Shown piece after piece: positions 34,813 to 44,273 of a stretch of DNA of 48,195 nucleotides (position 1 is the first letter of the stretch; each line of letters starts with the position of its first letter). The position numbers and the translations under genes were made by a program. The stretch comes from Saprospiraceae bacterium. GTDB lineage: Bacteria > Bacteroidota > Bacteroidia > Chitinophagales > Saprospiraceae. The notes under the pieces were generated by a model, which worked only from the letters and a program-made list of their open reading frames with translations, did not search any database and had not been told where the DNA came from. The DNA lies in contig JAEUUV010000001.1 in NCBI GenBank assembly GCA_016787285.1, positions 1 to 48,195 on the forward strand, in the 5' to 3' direction.

Positions 34813-35512
34813 ATCTTTCCCTCCCCACCGGCACCCGGGCCTGCGGCGCCCATCGGCCTGTTTTCCAGTCCATGGCTTCGAGGTTATGGAAGTTCAGTTT
34901 GTAATCAAATTCGGACGGCACATCGTAGCAGTAGCCGTGGTAGTAGTACTGTTTGCCGAGGCGCTGGGCAAGTTGTAATTCGAGCAGCAGGGTGAACGTG
35001 CCCAGACTGCGGCGGGTGTACGCCGGATCGAAAAAACAATAGGTGCCGGACACGGCTTGCTCGCCGATATGCACAAAACTGCATGCGATTAATCGCCCTT
35101 CTTCAAAAACCGAAAATTCAAGCCCCTCCACAGGAACTTCATAAGCCCTGGGGTGCAAAAAAGAGTAGACCGACAAGGGCTGCCGATCCTGAAAACGTTT
35201 GGAGTGGAGCAGGAAGAGGGCTTCTTTTTCCGGAGTGATGAAAATCGGAGCGCAGCGCACATCCAGGCCCGCATGGCGGCGCAATGCCTGACGCTGGCTT
35301 TTGGAAAAAACAAGGGGTTTGTCCAATCGTATCCGAAGTGGAATGGTTCGGCAAATACGCCCTTTGGAAACAGCAAAATTGTGCCGGATCACGGAGTACC
35401 CCAGCAAACGCCAGCCGGCGACGAGCAACGCGTCCAGTTCCCCCGGCGCCATGGGCGCCATTTCGATGCTTTCGTCAACAACGTCTTCGAGAAACGACCG
35501 GTGGGTTTGCAT
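34811..35512 (-). CDS. Arginyl/leucyl-tRNA-protein transferase family protein (ATE/Bpt-like)
   Basis: A 233-residue protein resembling the C-terminal GNAT-fold part of arginyltransferase ATE1 and bacterial Bpt. The shared patterns are GWRLLGYSVIRH near the start, RIRLDKPLVFSKSQRQALRRH, then FEEGRLIACSFVHIGEQAVSGTYCFFDPAYTRRSLGTFTLLLELQLAQRLGKQYYYHGYC and DYKLNF. The FFDP-x-RRSLG-TF and YYYxGY signatures are characteristic. Family members move an amino acid from aminoacyl-tRNA to a protein N-terminus and so mark it for degradation by the N-degron route; ClpC-type unfoldases are encoded nearby. The Cys-rich N-terminus of eukaryotic ATE1 is absent, so donor and acceptor specificity are unknown. 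It lies 25 bases downstream of the STAS gene on the same strand. Confidence 0.7.
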   Translation of the reverse strand: MQTHRSFLEDVVDESIEMAPMAPGELDALLVAGWRLLGYSVIRHNFAVSKGRICRTIPLRIRLDKPLVFSKSQRQALRRHAGLDVRCAPIFITPEKEALFLLHSKRFQDRQPLSVYSFLHPRAYEVPVEGLEFSVFEEGRLIACSFVHIGEQAVSGTYCFFDPAYTRRSLGTFTLLLELQLAQRLGKQYYYHGYCYDVPSEFDYKLNFHNLEAMDWKTGRWAPQARVPVGRER

Positions 35513-35537
35513 AACGGCTGGGGAAACGCGAAAAAGG

Positions 35538-35909
35538 CTATTCCTCTTTTAGTTCGCGTTCAATTTCTTCCATTTTCACGTAATCCACGGCCTCACTGAG
35601 GGAGGGCACGATCGTCAGGATGGTGTCGAGCCGGGAAATTTCGATCAGTTTGGTGACCATAGGTTGCAGCTTGCCTGCAATTACAAACGAGCCGGTGCCT
35701 TTCCAGAGGCGGTGGGCTGTCAAAATGGCGCTCAATCCGCTGGAGTCTACAAACTTCACTTGCGACAAATCAAAGATCAGGTTGCGGATACCCTCCTGAT
35801 TTAGAATAATGAAATCGCTTTTCAGCCCGGGCGCAATGACCGAATTCAGATTTTCCTCTTCGAGCGTGAGCACGGCATATTGATCTTGTTTGTCAATATT
35901 GTATTTCAT
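35538..35909 (-). CDS. STAS-domain protein (anti-sigma factor antagonist type)
   Basis: A 123-residue single-domain STAS protein. I start it at the ATG at 35909 (MKYNIDKQDQYAVLTLEEENLNS); upstream codons do not fit the family. The core IFDLSQVKFVDSSGLSAILTAHRLWK contains Asp55-Ser56-Ser57-Gly58, the site phosphorylated in SpoIIAA/RsbV-like antagonists, and VIAGKLQPMVTKLIEISRLDTILTIVPSLSEAV completes the fold. The family controls anti-sigma kinases by reversible phosphorylation. No partner kinase or phosphatase is adjacent. The last ~10 residues (EEIERELKEE) are acidic. A TACATTTG box is at 35982-35989. Confidence 0.92.
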   Translation of the reverse strand: MKYNIDKQDQYAVLTLEEENLNSVIAPGLKSDFIILNQEGIRNLIFDLSQVKFVDSSGLSAILTAHRLWKGTGSFVIAGKLQPMVTKLIEISRLDTILTIVPSLSEAVDYVKMEEIERELKEE

Positions 35910-35981
35910 GACGGTCTGATTTTCAATAATAAATAAACTTGCCGGCAACCTTTTGCTTTTTGGCGCCTTCAAAAGTGTCGG

Positions 35982-35989
35982 CAAATGTA
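35982..35989 (-). promoter_or_regulatory. -7 box of the STAS gene
   Basis: Minus strand TACATTTG, exact TAnnTTTG match, about 73 bases upstream of the ATG at 35909. Confidence 0.5.
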
Positions 35990-36224
35990 GGCAATGCCCT
36001 GTTGAAAGTGTCAAGATTTTTGCCGGCCCTTTTGTGTTGAAAAAGCAAGCGCCTGACAACACGGCAGGAAAAAACCGTCTGGCATTGTTTTTCGGAGATG
36101 TATCCCGGTGCACCCACTATTGAAAATGCCCGTCTGCTCTTCTCCCAAAAACCGGCGGCGACTTTTTTTGTTAAAAACCCGTCCGAACCGAAAATAAAAA
36201 TTGAGTAATTCGCTCCGATAAGCC

Positions 36225-36232
36225 TAAACTTG
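36225..36232 (+). promoter_or_regulatory. -7 box of clpC
   Basis: TAAACTTG, one mismatch to TAnnTTTG, with TTGA about 21 bases upstream. Leader to the ATG at 36314 would be about 75 bases. Confidence 0.45.
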
Positions 36233-36313
36233 CCCCGTGATCGGGCAAACGCCGCTAACCGGATCGGCCCGTCACACCGTATCATTCCTGATCCTTCCAT
36301 TTCTGGTACATAC

Positions 36314-38911
36314 ATGAACAAAAAATTCTCGCCCGTCGTCAAGCAGATCATCCAGCAAAGCGGACAGGAAGCCCGACGGCTTGGGCACGACTACATCGGC
36401 GCCGAACACCTGCTGCTCGGCATTATCGCCGAACGGGACTGCTTGCCGATCCGTGTGCTCGATGCGCTGCTCGTGGATGTGTTCGATCTGAAAAAACGCC
36501 TCGAACGCTCCATCCCGCGCCGCAGCGCCTACCCGCCTGCCGAAAACCTGTTTGTCGGCGAATTTCAGGTGACCACGCAGGTACAACGCGTGCTCAAAGT
36601 GACATTCCTCGAAGCCAGACTACTCAAAAGCGAAGAAATCTTTCCCGAGCACCTGATGCTTTCCCTGCTCAAACACCCGGATACCTTCGCTACCAAACTT
36701 TTAAACGAATACGACGTGGACTACGACAATTTCAAAAAAGAACTCGAATATGTGCGCTCCGAACAGGACCTCGCACACCCCAACCTCTTCGCTGCTGCTG
36801 CCAATGAAGGTTCCGGCGACTACGACGACGACGACGACCGCAGCGGCTACCGATCCGGAAGCCAAAAAGCCCAGCAAAAAAGCCGCACCCCTGTGCTGGA
36901 CAACTTCGGGCGCGACATCACCAAACTCGCCGAAGAGGGCAAACTCGACCCCATCATCGGCCGTGAAACCGAAATTGAGCGGGTCAGCCAGATTCTCAGC
37001 CGCCGCAAGAAAAACAACCCCATCCTCATCGGCGAACCCGGTGTGGGTAAAACCGCCATCGTGGAGGGCCTCGCCCTGCGCATTATGCAGAAAAAAGTGA
37101 GCCGCACGTTGTTCAACAAACGCATCGTGATGCTCGACCTCGCCGCTCTTGTGGCCGGCACCAAATACCGCGGACAGTTCGAAGAGCGCATCAAGGCGAT
37201 TATGAATGAACTGGAAAAAAGCCGCGACGTGATCCTGTTCATTGACGAAATCCACACCATCGTGGGCGCCGGCGGCGCGACGGGTTCGCTCGACGCGTCC
37301 AATATTTTCAAACCCGCTCTCGCCCGCGGCGAACTCCAGTGCATCGGCGCCAGCACCCTCGACGAGTACCGCCAGTACATCGAAAAAGACGGCGCCCTCG
37401 ACCGCCGCTTCCAGAAGGTTATGGTGGATCCGCCCAGCCAGGAAGACACCATCCATATCCTCAAAAACATCCAGTCCAAGTACGAGGAATTCCACAACGT
37501 GCAGTACACCGAGCCGGCCATCGTGGCCTGCGTGCGCCTCAGCGACCGGTACATCACCGACCGCTTCCTGCCGGACAAGGCCATTGACGTGCTCGACGAG
37601 GTGGGTGCCCGCGTACACCTGAAAAACATCAATGTGCCCAAGCATATCGAAGACCTCGAAAAACGCATCGAGGCCATCAAGGAGCAAAAAAACAGGGCCG
37701 TCAAAGACCAGCAGTACGAAGACGCCGCCAACCTGCGCGATCAGGAAAGCAAACTCGTGCGCCAGCTGGAGTTTTCCAAAGTGGAGTGGGAAGAAGAAAG
37801 CAAAACGAAGCGCTATCCCGTCGAGGAAGACGATATTGCCGAAGTGGTGGCCATGATGACCGGCATCCCGGTGAAAAAAGTGGCTACCAGCGAGAGCAAA
37901 AAACTCGTCCACATGGCCGACGACATGCGCAAAATGGTCATCGGGCAGGACGATGCCATTGTGAAAATATCCAAAGCCATCCAGCGCAACCGCGTGGGCC
38001 TGAAAGACCCGAAAAAGCCCATCGGCTCGTTCATTTTCCTCGGCCCCACCGGCGTCGGCAAAACGGAACTGGCCCGTGCACTGGCTCGCTACCTGTTCGA
38101 CAGCGAGGACTCCCTCGTGCGCATTGACATGTCGGAATACATGGAAAAATTCTCCGTGAGCCGGCTTATCGGCGCGCCTCCCGGCTATGTCGGCTACGAA
38201 GAGGGCGGCCAACTCACCGAGCGCGTGCGCCGAAAACCCTACTCCGTGGTGCTGCTCGACGAGATCGAAAAAGCCCACCCCGACGTGTACAACATCCTCC
38301 TGCAAGTGCTCGACGACGGCCAACTGACCGACGGCCTGGGCCGCCGCGTGGATTTCAAAAACACGCTCATCATTATGACCTCCAACATCGGCGTGCGCCA
38401 GTTGAAGGACTTTGGTCAGGGCGTCGGCTTCGCCACCAAAGCCCGCCAGGAAGCCGCCGAGGACAATTCCAAAACGGTGATCCAGAATGCGCTCAAACGC
38501 ACGTTCTCCCCGGAATTCCTCAACCGGGTGGACGACGTGGTGGTGTTCAACGCGCTGGGCCGTGAAGAAATTTTCAAAATCATAGACAACGCCCTCGGCG
38601 GCCTGATGAAGCGCCTGAACAACCTGAAAATCGCGCTCACGCTCTCCGACGACGCCAAGGAATTTGTGGCCGAAAAAGGCTATGACCCACAGTTCGGCGC
38701 CCGTCCGTTGCACCGCGCCATTCAGAAATACATCGAGGATCCGCTCGCCGAGTTTATCCTGAGCGAAAACCCCGGCGAAGGGGCAGCGCTGCAAGCCACC
38801 ATGAATGAGGATAAAAGTGGTCTGGTGATCGCGTTTGAGGCTACCGAGAAGAAAAAGACGAAGCAAAAGGAGAGTACGGAGAGTAAGGAAAACGACCCGA
38901 CGCTGTCGTAG
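36314..38911 (+). CDS. clpC: ATP-dependent Clp protease ATP-binding subunit ClpC
   Basis: An 865-residue Hsp100 unfoldase that feeds substrates to ClpP. I use the ATG at 36314 because [38 protein letters not shown] is the standard N-domain start. The N domain has two repeats (about 1-150). An acidic linker (DYDDDDD, near 175) precedes AAA1, with Walker A GEPGVGKT at 240-247 and Walker [10 protein letters not shown] near 306. The middle region carries a UVR-like motif ([14 protein letters not shown], about 466-479), typical of ClpC and not ClpB. AAA2 has Walker A GPTGVGKT at 577-584 and [18 protein letters not shown] tripeptide in [10 protein letters not shown] near 707 is the probable ClpP-docking loop. 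It stands alone and is followed by a strong terminator. Confidence 0.95.
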   Translation: MNKKFSPVVKQIIQQSGQEARRLGHDYIGAEHLLLGIIAERDCLPIRVLDALLVDVFDLKKRLERSIPRRSAYPPAENLFVGEFQVTTQVQRVLKVTFLEARLLKSEEIFPEHLMLSLLKHPDTFATKLLNEYDVDYDNFKKELEYVRSEQDLAHPNLFAAAANEGSGDYDDDDDRSGYRSGSQKAQQKSRTPVLDNFGRDITKLAEEGKLDPIIGRETEIERVSQILSRRKKNNPILIGEPGVGKTAIVEGLALRIMQKKVSRTLFNKRIVMLDLAALVAGTKYRGQFEERIKAIMNELEKSRDVILFIDEIHTIVGAGGATGSLDASNIFKPALARGELQCIGASTLDEYRQYIEKDGALDRRFQKVMVDPPSQEDTIHILKNIQSKYEEFHNVQYTEPAIVACVRLSDRYITDRFLPDKAIDVLDEVGARVHLKNINVPKHIEDLEKRIEAIKEQKNRAVKDQQYEDAANLRDQESKLVRQLEFSKVEWEEESKTKRYPVEEDDIAEVVAMMTGIPVKKVATSESKKLVHMADDMRKMVIGQDDAIVKISKAIQRNRVGLKDPKKPIGSFIFLGPTGVGKTELARALARYLFDSEDSLVRIDMSEYMEKFSVSRLIGAPPGYVGYEEGGQLTERVRRKPYSVVLLDEIEKAHPDVYNILLQVLDDGQLTDGLGRRVDFKNTLIIMTSNIGVRQLKDFGQGVGFATKARQEAAEDNSKTVIQNALKRTFSPEFLNRVDDVVVFNALGREEIFKIIDNALGGLMKRLNNLKIALTLSDDAKEFVAEKGYDPQFGARPLHRAIQKYIEDPLAEFILSENPGEGAALQATMNEDKSGLVIAFEATEKKKTKQKESTESKENDPTLS

Positions 38912-38939
38912 ACCAGCCGCCGACGATATTCAAAACAAG

Positions 38940-38996
38940 AGCCTATGCAGGCATCCCAGATTATGAAATGGGTGGCCAGCATAGGCTTTTTCTTTT
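38940..38996 (+). terminator. Rho-independent terminator of clpC
   Basis: AGCCTATGC (38940-38948) pairs with GCATAGGCT (38979-38987), with partial inner pairing (GGCATCCCA with TGGGTGGCC), followed by TTTTCTTTT. It lies 29 bases after the clpC stop. Confidence 0.8.
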
Positions 38997-39035
38997 GCGG
39001 GCATCACTTTCAGCCTTAACTTCGTTCTGAACAAC

Positions 39036-41231
39036 ATGGCAAAATCATCCTTCTTCTTCCTCTGCTTTTTTGCCGGGCAAATCCTTTATGCCCAGAGCTG
39101 GTTTACCACTGGCCAGAACGCCGACTTGATGCTGTCGGGCGTAGACTTCAACAACACCGGCGGTGCAAACCGCTTCAACCACCCTAACGGCCTTGCGTCC
39201 GACGGCACCCGGTTGCTGGTGTGCGACCGGTTCAACAACCGGATCCTGGTCTGGAATGCCTTGCCGACCGCCTGGGACACACCACCCGACCTTGTGCTGG
39301 GGCAACCCGATTTTACCTCCAACAACCCCGGAACAGGGAAACATCAACTCAACTGGGCCGGGAATGCTTCTTTGGCAACAACCGGGAAACTGGCTGTGGC
39401 CGATACCGAAAACGACCGGATATTGCTCTGGCAAACATTCCCGACCAGTAATGGACAGCAGGCGGATGTGGCACTTAACCTGGGCAATTTATCCCCGGCC
39501 GGCAACCCGCTGACGTACGGCTGGCCCTGGGGCGTCTGGACCGACGGTACGCGCCTCGCCGTGGTGGCTACGACAGGCAGCGCGATTTTGTTCTGGAATA
39601 GTTTCCCGACGGTGGATGATGCGAAACCGGATTACGTTGTCAAACTGCCTCAGTTCGGTACCCCGCGGAACATCTCCACCGACGGCAGTACCTACTTTTT
39701 TGTGGGCGACCACAACGCCAAAGTCAATGGCACCCCCGGCACCTTTTTTTGGAACGCCTACCCGACTGCAGCCAACCAACCCTACGACTTCTACCGGGAC
39801 GAGTGGATCAAAGGCGTCAAATTGCCCGGCGAAAAACTCGTTGCCGGAGGTCTGTCCAGTATTTACCTCTGGGATAACTTGCCGACCACAGCCGGTCATG
39901 CGCCAAATTTGGTACTCAAGCCCCCCATGTATAAAAACGGCGACGGTGTGGATGTGCTCTGGGCAGGAGGCCGACTTTTCGTGAACAACTACAACGGCAA
40001 CAACGTACTGGTATTTAACGGCCTGCCCGACAACGCAGGGCAATTGCCGGATTTCGCGCTCGGATCGCCAACGATTTACGCGCAAACCCTGGACTCGATT
40101 CATTACATCCAAAATCCCGTACTCGCCTCGGACGGCACAAGGCTGGTCGCCACTTCCGATTTCGACCGCACCATCCACATCTGGAATACCATTCCCATCC
40201 ACTCCGGCCAAAAATCCGATCAGCAAATCAAGGTTTCACCAGGTGTCGATATTTGGGCGAACGCCGTGCATGGTAGCACGATGGTTGTGGCCGGACGCAA
40301 GGCGGTATCCGTCTGGACAGATCTGTCCCAGATTTCGGCTACGCCCTCGTTTCAGTTCATCAACAATATTGGCACGGCCACCTTTACCGACCTGAGGGGT
40401 GTGGCGCTGGATGCGCAATTTTTTTATTTAGCCGACAATAACGGAAAAATCTACGGCTGGAAAGGGATGCCGGTCTCGGCAGCCACCAACCCCGATTTCG
40501 TCATTGACAACCCTGGGACGCAATACGGATTTCTGCACAGCAACGGCGAATACCTCTGTGCGACCAAACCTGAACCTCCCGCAGCGGTGTACATCTACCG
40601 TGTAACCGACCTGGCTGCCGGGAATACAACACCCTTCAAAACCATAGGCAACAACATGGCCTTTCAGATGAACCAGCCTTCGCAGGCCATGATCTTCGGG
40701 CAATCGCTGGCTATTGCTTGCAGGGGCGGGCACTCGGTTTATCTGTTTGACAACCTGGCCGATGCCGGCAGCCTGAACCACGTCGTGACGCTCGGCCAAC
40801 CGTTTGCAACGTCACATGAAGCCGGTATCGGCATCAACCGCCTGTTTATGCCGGCGTCCTTGCTCTACCTCGACAACAGCATCTGGGTAGGCGAATTCAA
40901 GTTTTCCAGCCGGATATTGAAATTTTCCCCCGGGAGTACCACTGACGTCTCCAATATTGACGCAAATGCGCCGACGGTGCTGGTGTACCCGAATCCGATC
41001 GCCGGTGACGCATTTACCCTGTACTTCGAAGCAACCCACGACGGTGTGTTTACCCTGGACTTGTTCGACTCGAAAGGTCGGCTGCTGAAATTCCTTGACG
41101 CTCCATCGCTGCATGCTGGAGATAATTACCGGAACAGGTTTCCTCTGACGGATACTCTGTTGCCGAAAGGCATATTGTTGGTGCGCATCGTTTCGCCAAG
41201 CGGCCAAGTTTGGGCGAAAGTAGTTCGATAG
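39036..41231 (+). CDS. T9SS-exported protein with NHL-like propeller repeats
   Basis: A 731-residue secreted protein. A signal peptide (MAKSSFFFLCFFAGQILYAQ) is followed by repeats resembling NHL blades: FNHPNGLASDGTRLLVCDRFNNRILVWNALP, GKLAVADTENDRILLWQTFP and others, spaced about 50-60 residues apart to about residue 630. Each blade often carries a D-NRIL-W core. The C-terminus (about 650-731) is a T9SS type A sorting domain: VLVYPNPIAGDAFTLYF, LDLFDSKGRLLKF, KGILLVRI and a final VWAKVVR. Ligand unknown. The frame of repeats is even along its length, with no sign of truncation. Its stop is three bases from that of the convergent aminotransferase fusion, with no palindrome between. Confidence 0.87.
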   Translation: MAKSSFFFLCFFAGQILYAQSWFTTGQNADLMLSGVDFNNTGGANRFNHPNGLASDGTRLLVCDRFNNRILVWNALPTAWDTPPDLVLGQPDFTSNNPGTGKHQLNWAGNASLATTGKLAVADTENDRILLWQTFPTSNGQQADVALNLGNLSPAGNPLTYGWPWGVWTDGTRLAVVATTGSAILFWNSFPTVDDAKPDYVVKLPQFGTPRNISTDGSTYFFVGDHNAKVNGTPGTFFWNAYPTAANQPYDFYRDEWIKGVKLPGEKLVAGGLSSIYLWDNLPTTAGHAPNLVLKPPMYKNGDGVDVLWAGGRLFVNNYNGNNVLVFNGLPDNAGQLPDFALGSPTIYAQTLDSIHYIQNPVLASDGTRLVATSDFDRTIHIWNTIPIHSGQKSDQQIKVSPGVDIWANAVHGSTMVVAGRKAVSVWTDLSQISATPSFQFINNIGTATFTDLRGVALDAQFFYLADNNGKIYGWKGMPVSAATNPDFVIDNPGTQYGFLHSNGEYLCATKPEPPAAVYIYRVTDLAAGNTTPFKTIGNNMAFQMNQPSQAMIFGQSLAIACRGGHSVYLFDNLADAGSLNHVVTLGQPFATSHEAGIGINRLFMPASLLYLDNSIWVGEFKFSSRILKFSPGSTTDVSNIDANAPTVLVYPNPIAGDAFTLYFEATHDGVFTLDLFDSKGRLLKFLDAPSLHAGDNYRNRFPLTDTLLPKGILLVRIVSPSGQVWAKVVR

Positions 41232-41234
41232 CGT

Positions 41235-42746
41235 TCACACCACCGTATTCCACCCATGCACATCCGACTCCACCCCGGAACGGATACCTTCCAGGTGTTT
41301 TTTTACCCGCAGCGCGAAAGAATTCTCGTTCACCGGCGCCAACTGCAGCGCATGTTCCCGCACCTGAATCAGTTCGATGGGCGCCGTGACGGCAGCCGTA
41401 CCTACGCCGAAGGCTTCCTGCAACTTGCCGGCCCGATGTGCCTCTACCAGTTCGAGCGCGCTGATGCGGCGCTGTTCGGTGGCATAGCCCATGTCGCGGG
41501 CGAGGGTCAGGATGCTGTCGCGCGTGATGCCGTCGAGGATGGTGTCGGACACCGGTGGCGTGACGATCTTGCCGTCGAGCAGGAACATCACGTTCATCGT
41601 GCCCGATTCTTCCAGATTCAGGTCGGGCGAGCCGTCGGTCCAGATCACCTGATCGAAACCGGCTTCGCGGGCCAGTTGGGTCGGGTACAGCGAGCCGCCG
41701 TAGTTGCCGGCACATTTGGCCGCGCCGGTGCCGCCGGGTGCTGCCCGCACAAAACTTTCTTCCACTTTCACTTTCAGTGGTTTGGCGTAGTATGGCGGCA
41801 CCGGCCCCGTAAAGGTGATGAAGCGGTAGGTGTCCGAAATTTTCATCCCGAAACGAGCGTCGGCAGCGAAAATGATAGGGCGGATATACAGCGCCGACCC
41901 CGGCGACGAAGGTACCCAGTCGGCGTCGAGGGCCACGAGCGCCCGGATGCAGGCTTCGAAATAGTCCGCCGGCATTTGCGGCATAGCCATCCGTTTTAAC
42001 GAGCGGTTAAGGCGCAGGGCGTGGCGATCCATGCGGAAAATCGCCGGACGACCGCTACTTTGCCGGAAGGCTTTCATGCCCTCCCACACGATCTGGCCGT
42101 AGTGCAGGCCCATTAAGGAGGGCGGCAGCACCAGGTCGGCGTAGGGCACGATCTGCGGATCCGTCCAGGCGCCGTCGCGGTATTCGGCAGTGAGCATGTG
42201 GTCGGATACCGTTTCGCCGAAAACTAATCGGTCAAAGTCGGTTTCAGCCAGGCGGCTATGCGCTGTTTTTGTAATCGGAATGGCTTGTAGCATTTTTTCC
42301 ATCTTGATGTTTGCTCGTTTGTAAACGCCCTGTTCGAGCGGTATTTCCTGAAAACCCATTTTCCGGTACAGTTCCACGGCCGGCCCGGAGGTGTTGGTGT
42401 TGGAGTACAAAATGATTCGGCGGGCGCCCAAAGCCTCTCCTTCCCGAATAGCGGCCTCCATCAGCAGCCTGCCGATGCCGCGACCGCGCCAAGGTACGTC
42501 AACCGCCATTTTTGTCAGCTCAAACTCGGCACTTCCTTTTGGGCGCAACGCCACTACTCCCACGACACGGTTTTCGGCCACAGCCGAAAGAATGCTCCCG
42601 CCGCCTGACAAGATATGGCTTTCAGGATTGCTGAGCACGTCAATATCCACTTGCTCCAGCGGGTAGTCCGCCTCAATCCAGGCGCGATTCAGGTTGAAAA
42701 ATGCTTCGCGATAGTCGGGGTTCCAGCGTTCGATCCGAATGGCCAT
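41235..42746 (-). CDS. GNAT acetyltransferase-branched-chain aminotransferase fusion
   Basis: A 503-residue in-frame fusion. Residues 1-148 are a GNAT domain: acetyl-CoA loop RGRGIGRLL at 87-95, ILYSNTNTSGPAVELYRKMGF at 112-132. Residues 152-503 are a class IV aminotransferase of the IlvE type: RLVFGETVSDHM, LHYGQIVWEGMKAFR, RMDRHALRLNRSLKRMAMP, ALYIRPIIFA, Lys344 in GAAKCAGNYGGS as the PLP-binding lysine, and EAFGVGTAAVTAPI. The family interconverts branched-chain amino and keto acids. The junction (KMEKMLQAIPITK) coincides with where a free-standing BCAT starts, with an internal ATG. A run of six A at the junction means a sequencing or mutational frameshift must be ruled out. It is divergent from a MocR-type regulator, with a palindrome between. 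Confidence 0.88.
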   Translation of the reverse strand: MAIRIERWNPDYREAFFNLNRAWIEADYPLEQVDIDVLSNPESHILSGGGSILSAVAENRVVGVVALRPKGSAEFELTKMAVDVPWRGRGIGRLLMEAAIREGEALGARRIILYSNTNTSGPAVELYRKMGFQEIPLEQGVYKRANIKMEKMLQAIPITKTAHSRLAETDFDRLVFGETVSDHMLTAEYRDGAWTDPQIVPYADLVLPPSLMGLHYGQIVWEGMKAFRQSSGRPAIFRMDRHALRLNRSLKRMAMPQMPADYFEACIRALVALDADWVPSSPGSALYIRPIIFAADARFGMKISDTYRFITFTGPVPPYYAKPLKVKVEESFVRAAPGGTGAAKCAGNYGGSLYPTQLAREAGFDQVIWTDGSPDLNLEESGTMNVMFLLDGKIVTPPVSDTILDGITRDSILTLARDMGYATEQRRISALELVEAHRAGKLQEAFGVGTAAVTAPIELIQVREHALQLAPVNENSFALRVKKHLEGIRSGVESDVHGWNTVV

Positions 42747-42776
42747 TGTTTCTGTGTTTGTTGTGAAAAATCGGGG

Positions 42777-42793
42777 CAAAGGTGGCACCTTTG
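42777..42793. promoter_or_regulatory. Perfect 17-bp palindrome overlapping two -7 boxes
   Basis: CAAAGGTG-G-CACCTTTG reads CACCTTTG on both strands, a one-mismatch -7 box for each of the divergent genes (starts at 42746 and 42840). It could be a shared promoter, an operator of the MocR-type regulator, or both. Confidence 0.55.
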
Positions 42794-42839
42794 TTCTGGC
42801 AAAAAACAGATTCAGTTTTTAAAAAATCAAGCAGAACAG

Positions 42840-44273
42840 ATGCTGAATGGCAACGACGAATTTTTGTACTACCAAATTGCCGAACGCCTTGAAGGCATGG
42901 TGGCGCAGGGGGTCTGGAAAACAGGCGACAAACTGCCTTCCGTGCGTGCGCTGAGCCGCGAACAGGGCGTGAGCATGAGCACGGTGTTCAAGGCGTATTC
43001 GGCATTGGAGAGCAAGGGCCTGATCGAAGCGCGCCCGAAGTCGGGATATTTCGTGCGGTTTCGGGCACGACGTGATACGCCTGCCGCGCCGCGCGCGCTG
43101 CGGTTTTCGGCACCGCCGGAAGCCATGTCGGTAGACGACATGATCGCCACCGTGTACGCCAACCTGACCGAGGCCGGGGTGGTACAATTGTCGCTGGCAG
43201 CGCCGGGGTACGAGTTGTTGCCTGCGGCAAAACTGAACAAGTGCCTGCTCGAAGCCCTGCGCAGCAGTCCGACAAGTTGCCTGCACTACGAACACATCGC
43301 CGGCAGCGAGGACCTGCGCCGCCAATTAGCCCGGCAGGCATTCAACTGGGGTGGTCAATGCACGGCGGAGGAAGTAGTGGTCACGCAGGGCTGCATGGAG
43401 GCGCTGTCGTTTTGCCTGCAAACTGTGACCCGGCCCGGCGACACCGTAGCTATCGAACGGCCCACGTATTTCGGGATTTTTAGTTTGCTGAAAAACCTGG
43501 GCTTGCGCGCGCTCGAAATCCCCACCGACCCGAAAACCGGCCCCGACCTGAATTTTTTACAAAATGCCGTCCGGAAGCAGCAGATCGCGGCTGCGTTATT
43601 CGTCCCGAATTTCAACAACCCTTCCGGCAGCCTGATGCCCGAAGCAGACAAGCAGGCGCTGGTAGCCATGCTGGCCGAGCATGAAATCCCGCTGGTGGAA
43701 GACGATATTTATGGGGAAATGTATTTCGGAAAAACGCGGCCGGGTACCTGCAAAAGTTATGACACGGAGGGACTGGTTTTGTACTGCTCGTCTATGTCCA
43801 AGTCGCTGGCGCCGGGGTATCGTGTCGGCTGGTGCCTGCCGGGGCGTTTCCGCGAAAAAGTGCTCCAGCGAAAACTGACGCACTGCATCACCTCGGCTAC
43901 GCCTACCCAGGCGGCTATTGCGCGGTTTTGTGCTAACGGGCGTTTTGACCTCCATTTACGCAATCTCCGCAAGGCGCTGCATACCCAATGCTTGCGCTAC
44001 TGGCAGGCGATTTCGGAATTTTTCCCGCCCGAAACCCGCGTGTCGCAACCGCAGGGCGGCTATGTGCTCTGGCTGGAATTGCCCGAAACCGTGGACGCCT
44101 TTCACCTGTACCACCACGCGCGCCGGCATCGGATCAACATCGCGCCGGGGCAGATTTTCAGTACCGCCGGGGCATTTTCGCATCATATCCGGCTGGGTTT
44201 CGGGGCGCCGTACAGCCTGGAAATTGAGGGGAGTTTGCGCACGCTTGGGAGGTTGGTAAGGGAGATGGGATGA
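42840..44273 (+). CDS. MocR/PdxR-type GntR regulator with aminotransferase domain
   Basis: A 477-residue regulator. The ATG at 42840 starts directly before the GntR winged helix: FLYYQIAERLEGMVAQGVWKTGDKLPSVRALSREQGVSMSTVFKAYSALESKGLIEARPKSGYFVR (about 8-75). A linker follows, then a fold-type I aminotransferase domain (about 110-470). That domain has NPSGSLMPEADKQ and SSMSKSLAPGYRVGW, where Lys321 should bind PLP, then PQGGYVLWLELPE. In the family the aminotransferase part senses PLP or an amine and the wHTH binds operator DNA; some members are genuine 2-aminoadipate-type aminotransferases. The divergent BCAT fusion and the palindrome at 42777-42793 make local control plausible, but this is inferred. 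Confidence 0.9.
   Translation: MLNGNDEFLYYQIAERLEGMVAQGVWKTGDKLPSVRALSREQGVSMSTVFKAYSALESKGLIEARPKSGYFVRFRARRDTPAAPRALRFSAPPEAMSVDDMIATVYANLTEAGVVQLSLAAPGYELLPAAKLNKCLLEALRSSPTSCLHYEHIAGSEDLRRQLARQAFNWGGQCTAEEVVVTQGCMEALSFCLQTVTRPGDTVAIERPTYFGIFSLLKNLGLRALEIPTDPKTGPDLNFLQNAVRKQQIAAALFVPNFNNPSGSLMPEADKQALVAMLAEHEIPLVEDDIYGEMYFGKTRPGTCKSYDTEGLVLYCSSMSKSLAPGYRVGWCLPGRFREKVLQRKLTHCITSATPTQAAIARFCANGRFDLHLRNLRKALHTQCLRYWQAISEFFPPETRVSQPQGGYVLWLELPETVDAFHLYHHARRHRINIAPGQIFSTAGAFSHHIRLGFGAPYSLEIEGSLRTLGRLVREMG

Larger units (their letters stand above)
35910..36313. other. Divergent intergenic region between STAS gene and clpC
   Basis: About 400 bases with two candidate -7 boxes: TACATTTG on the minus strand (35982-35989) and TAAACTTG on the plus strand (36225-36232). 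No gene, hairpin array or RNA was recognised in the remainder. Confidence 0.6.

Noticed and set aside
36701-38866. Minus-strand open frame of 721 codons opposite clpC
   Set aside because: Pure shadow of a GC-rich conserved gene; the plus-strand protein is an unambiguous ClpC and the minus product has low-complexity composition with no family resemblance.
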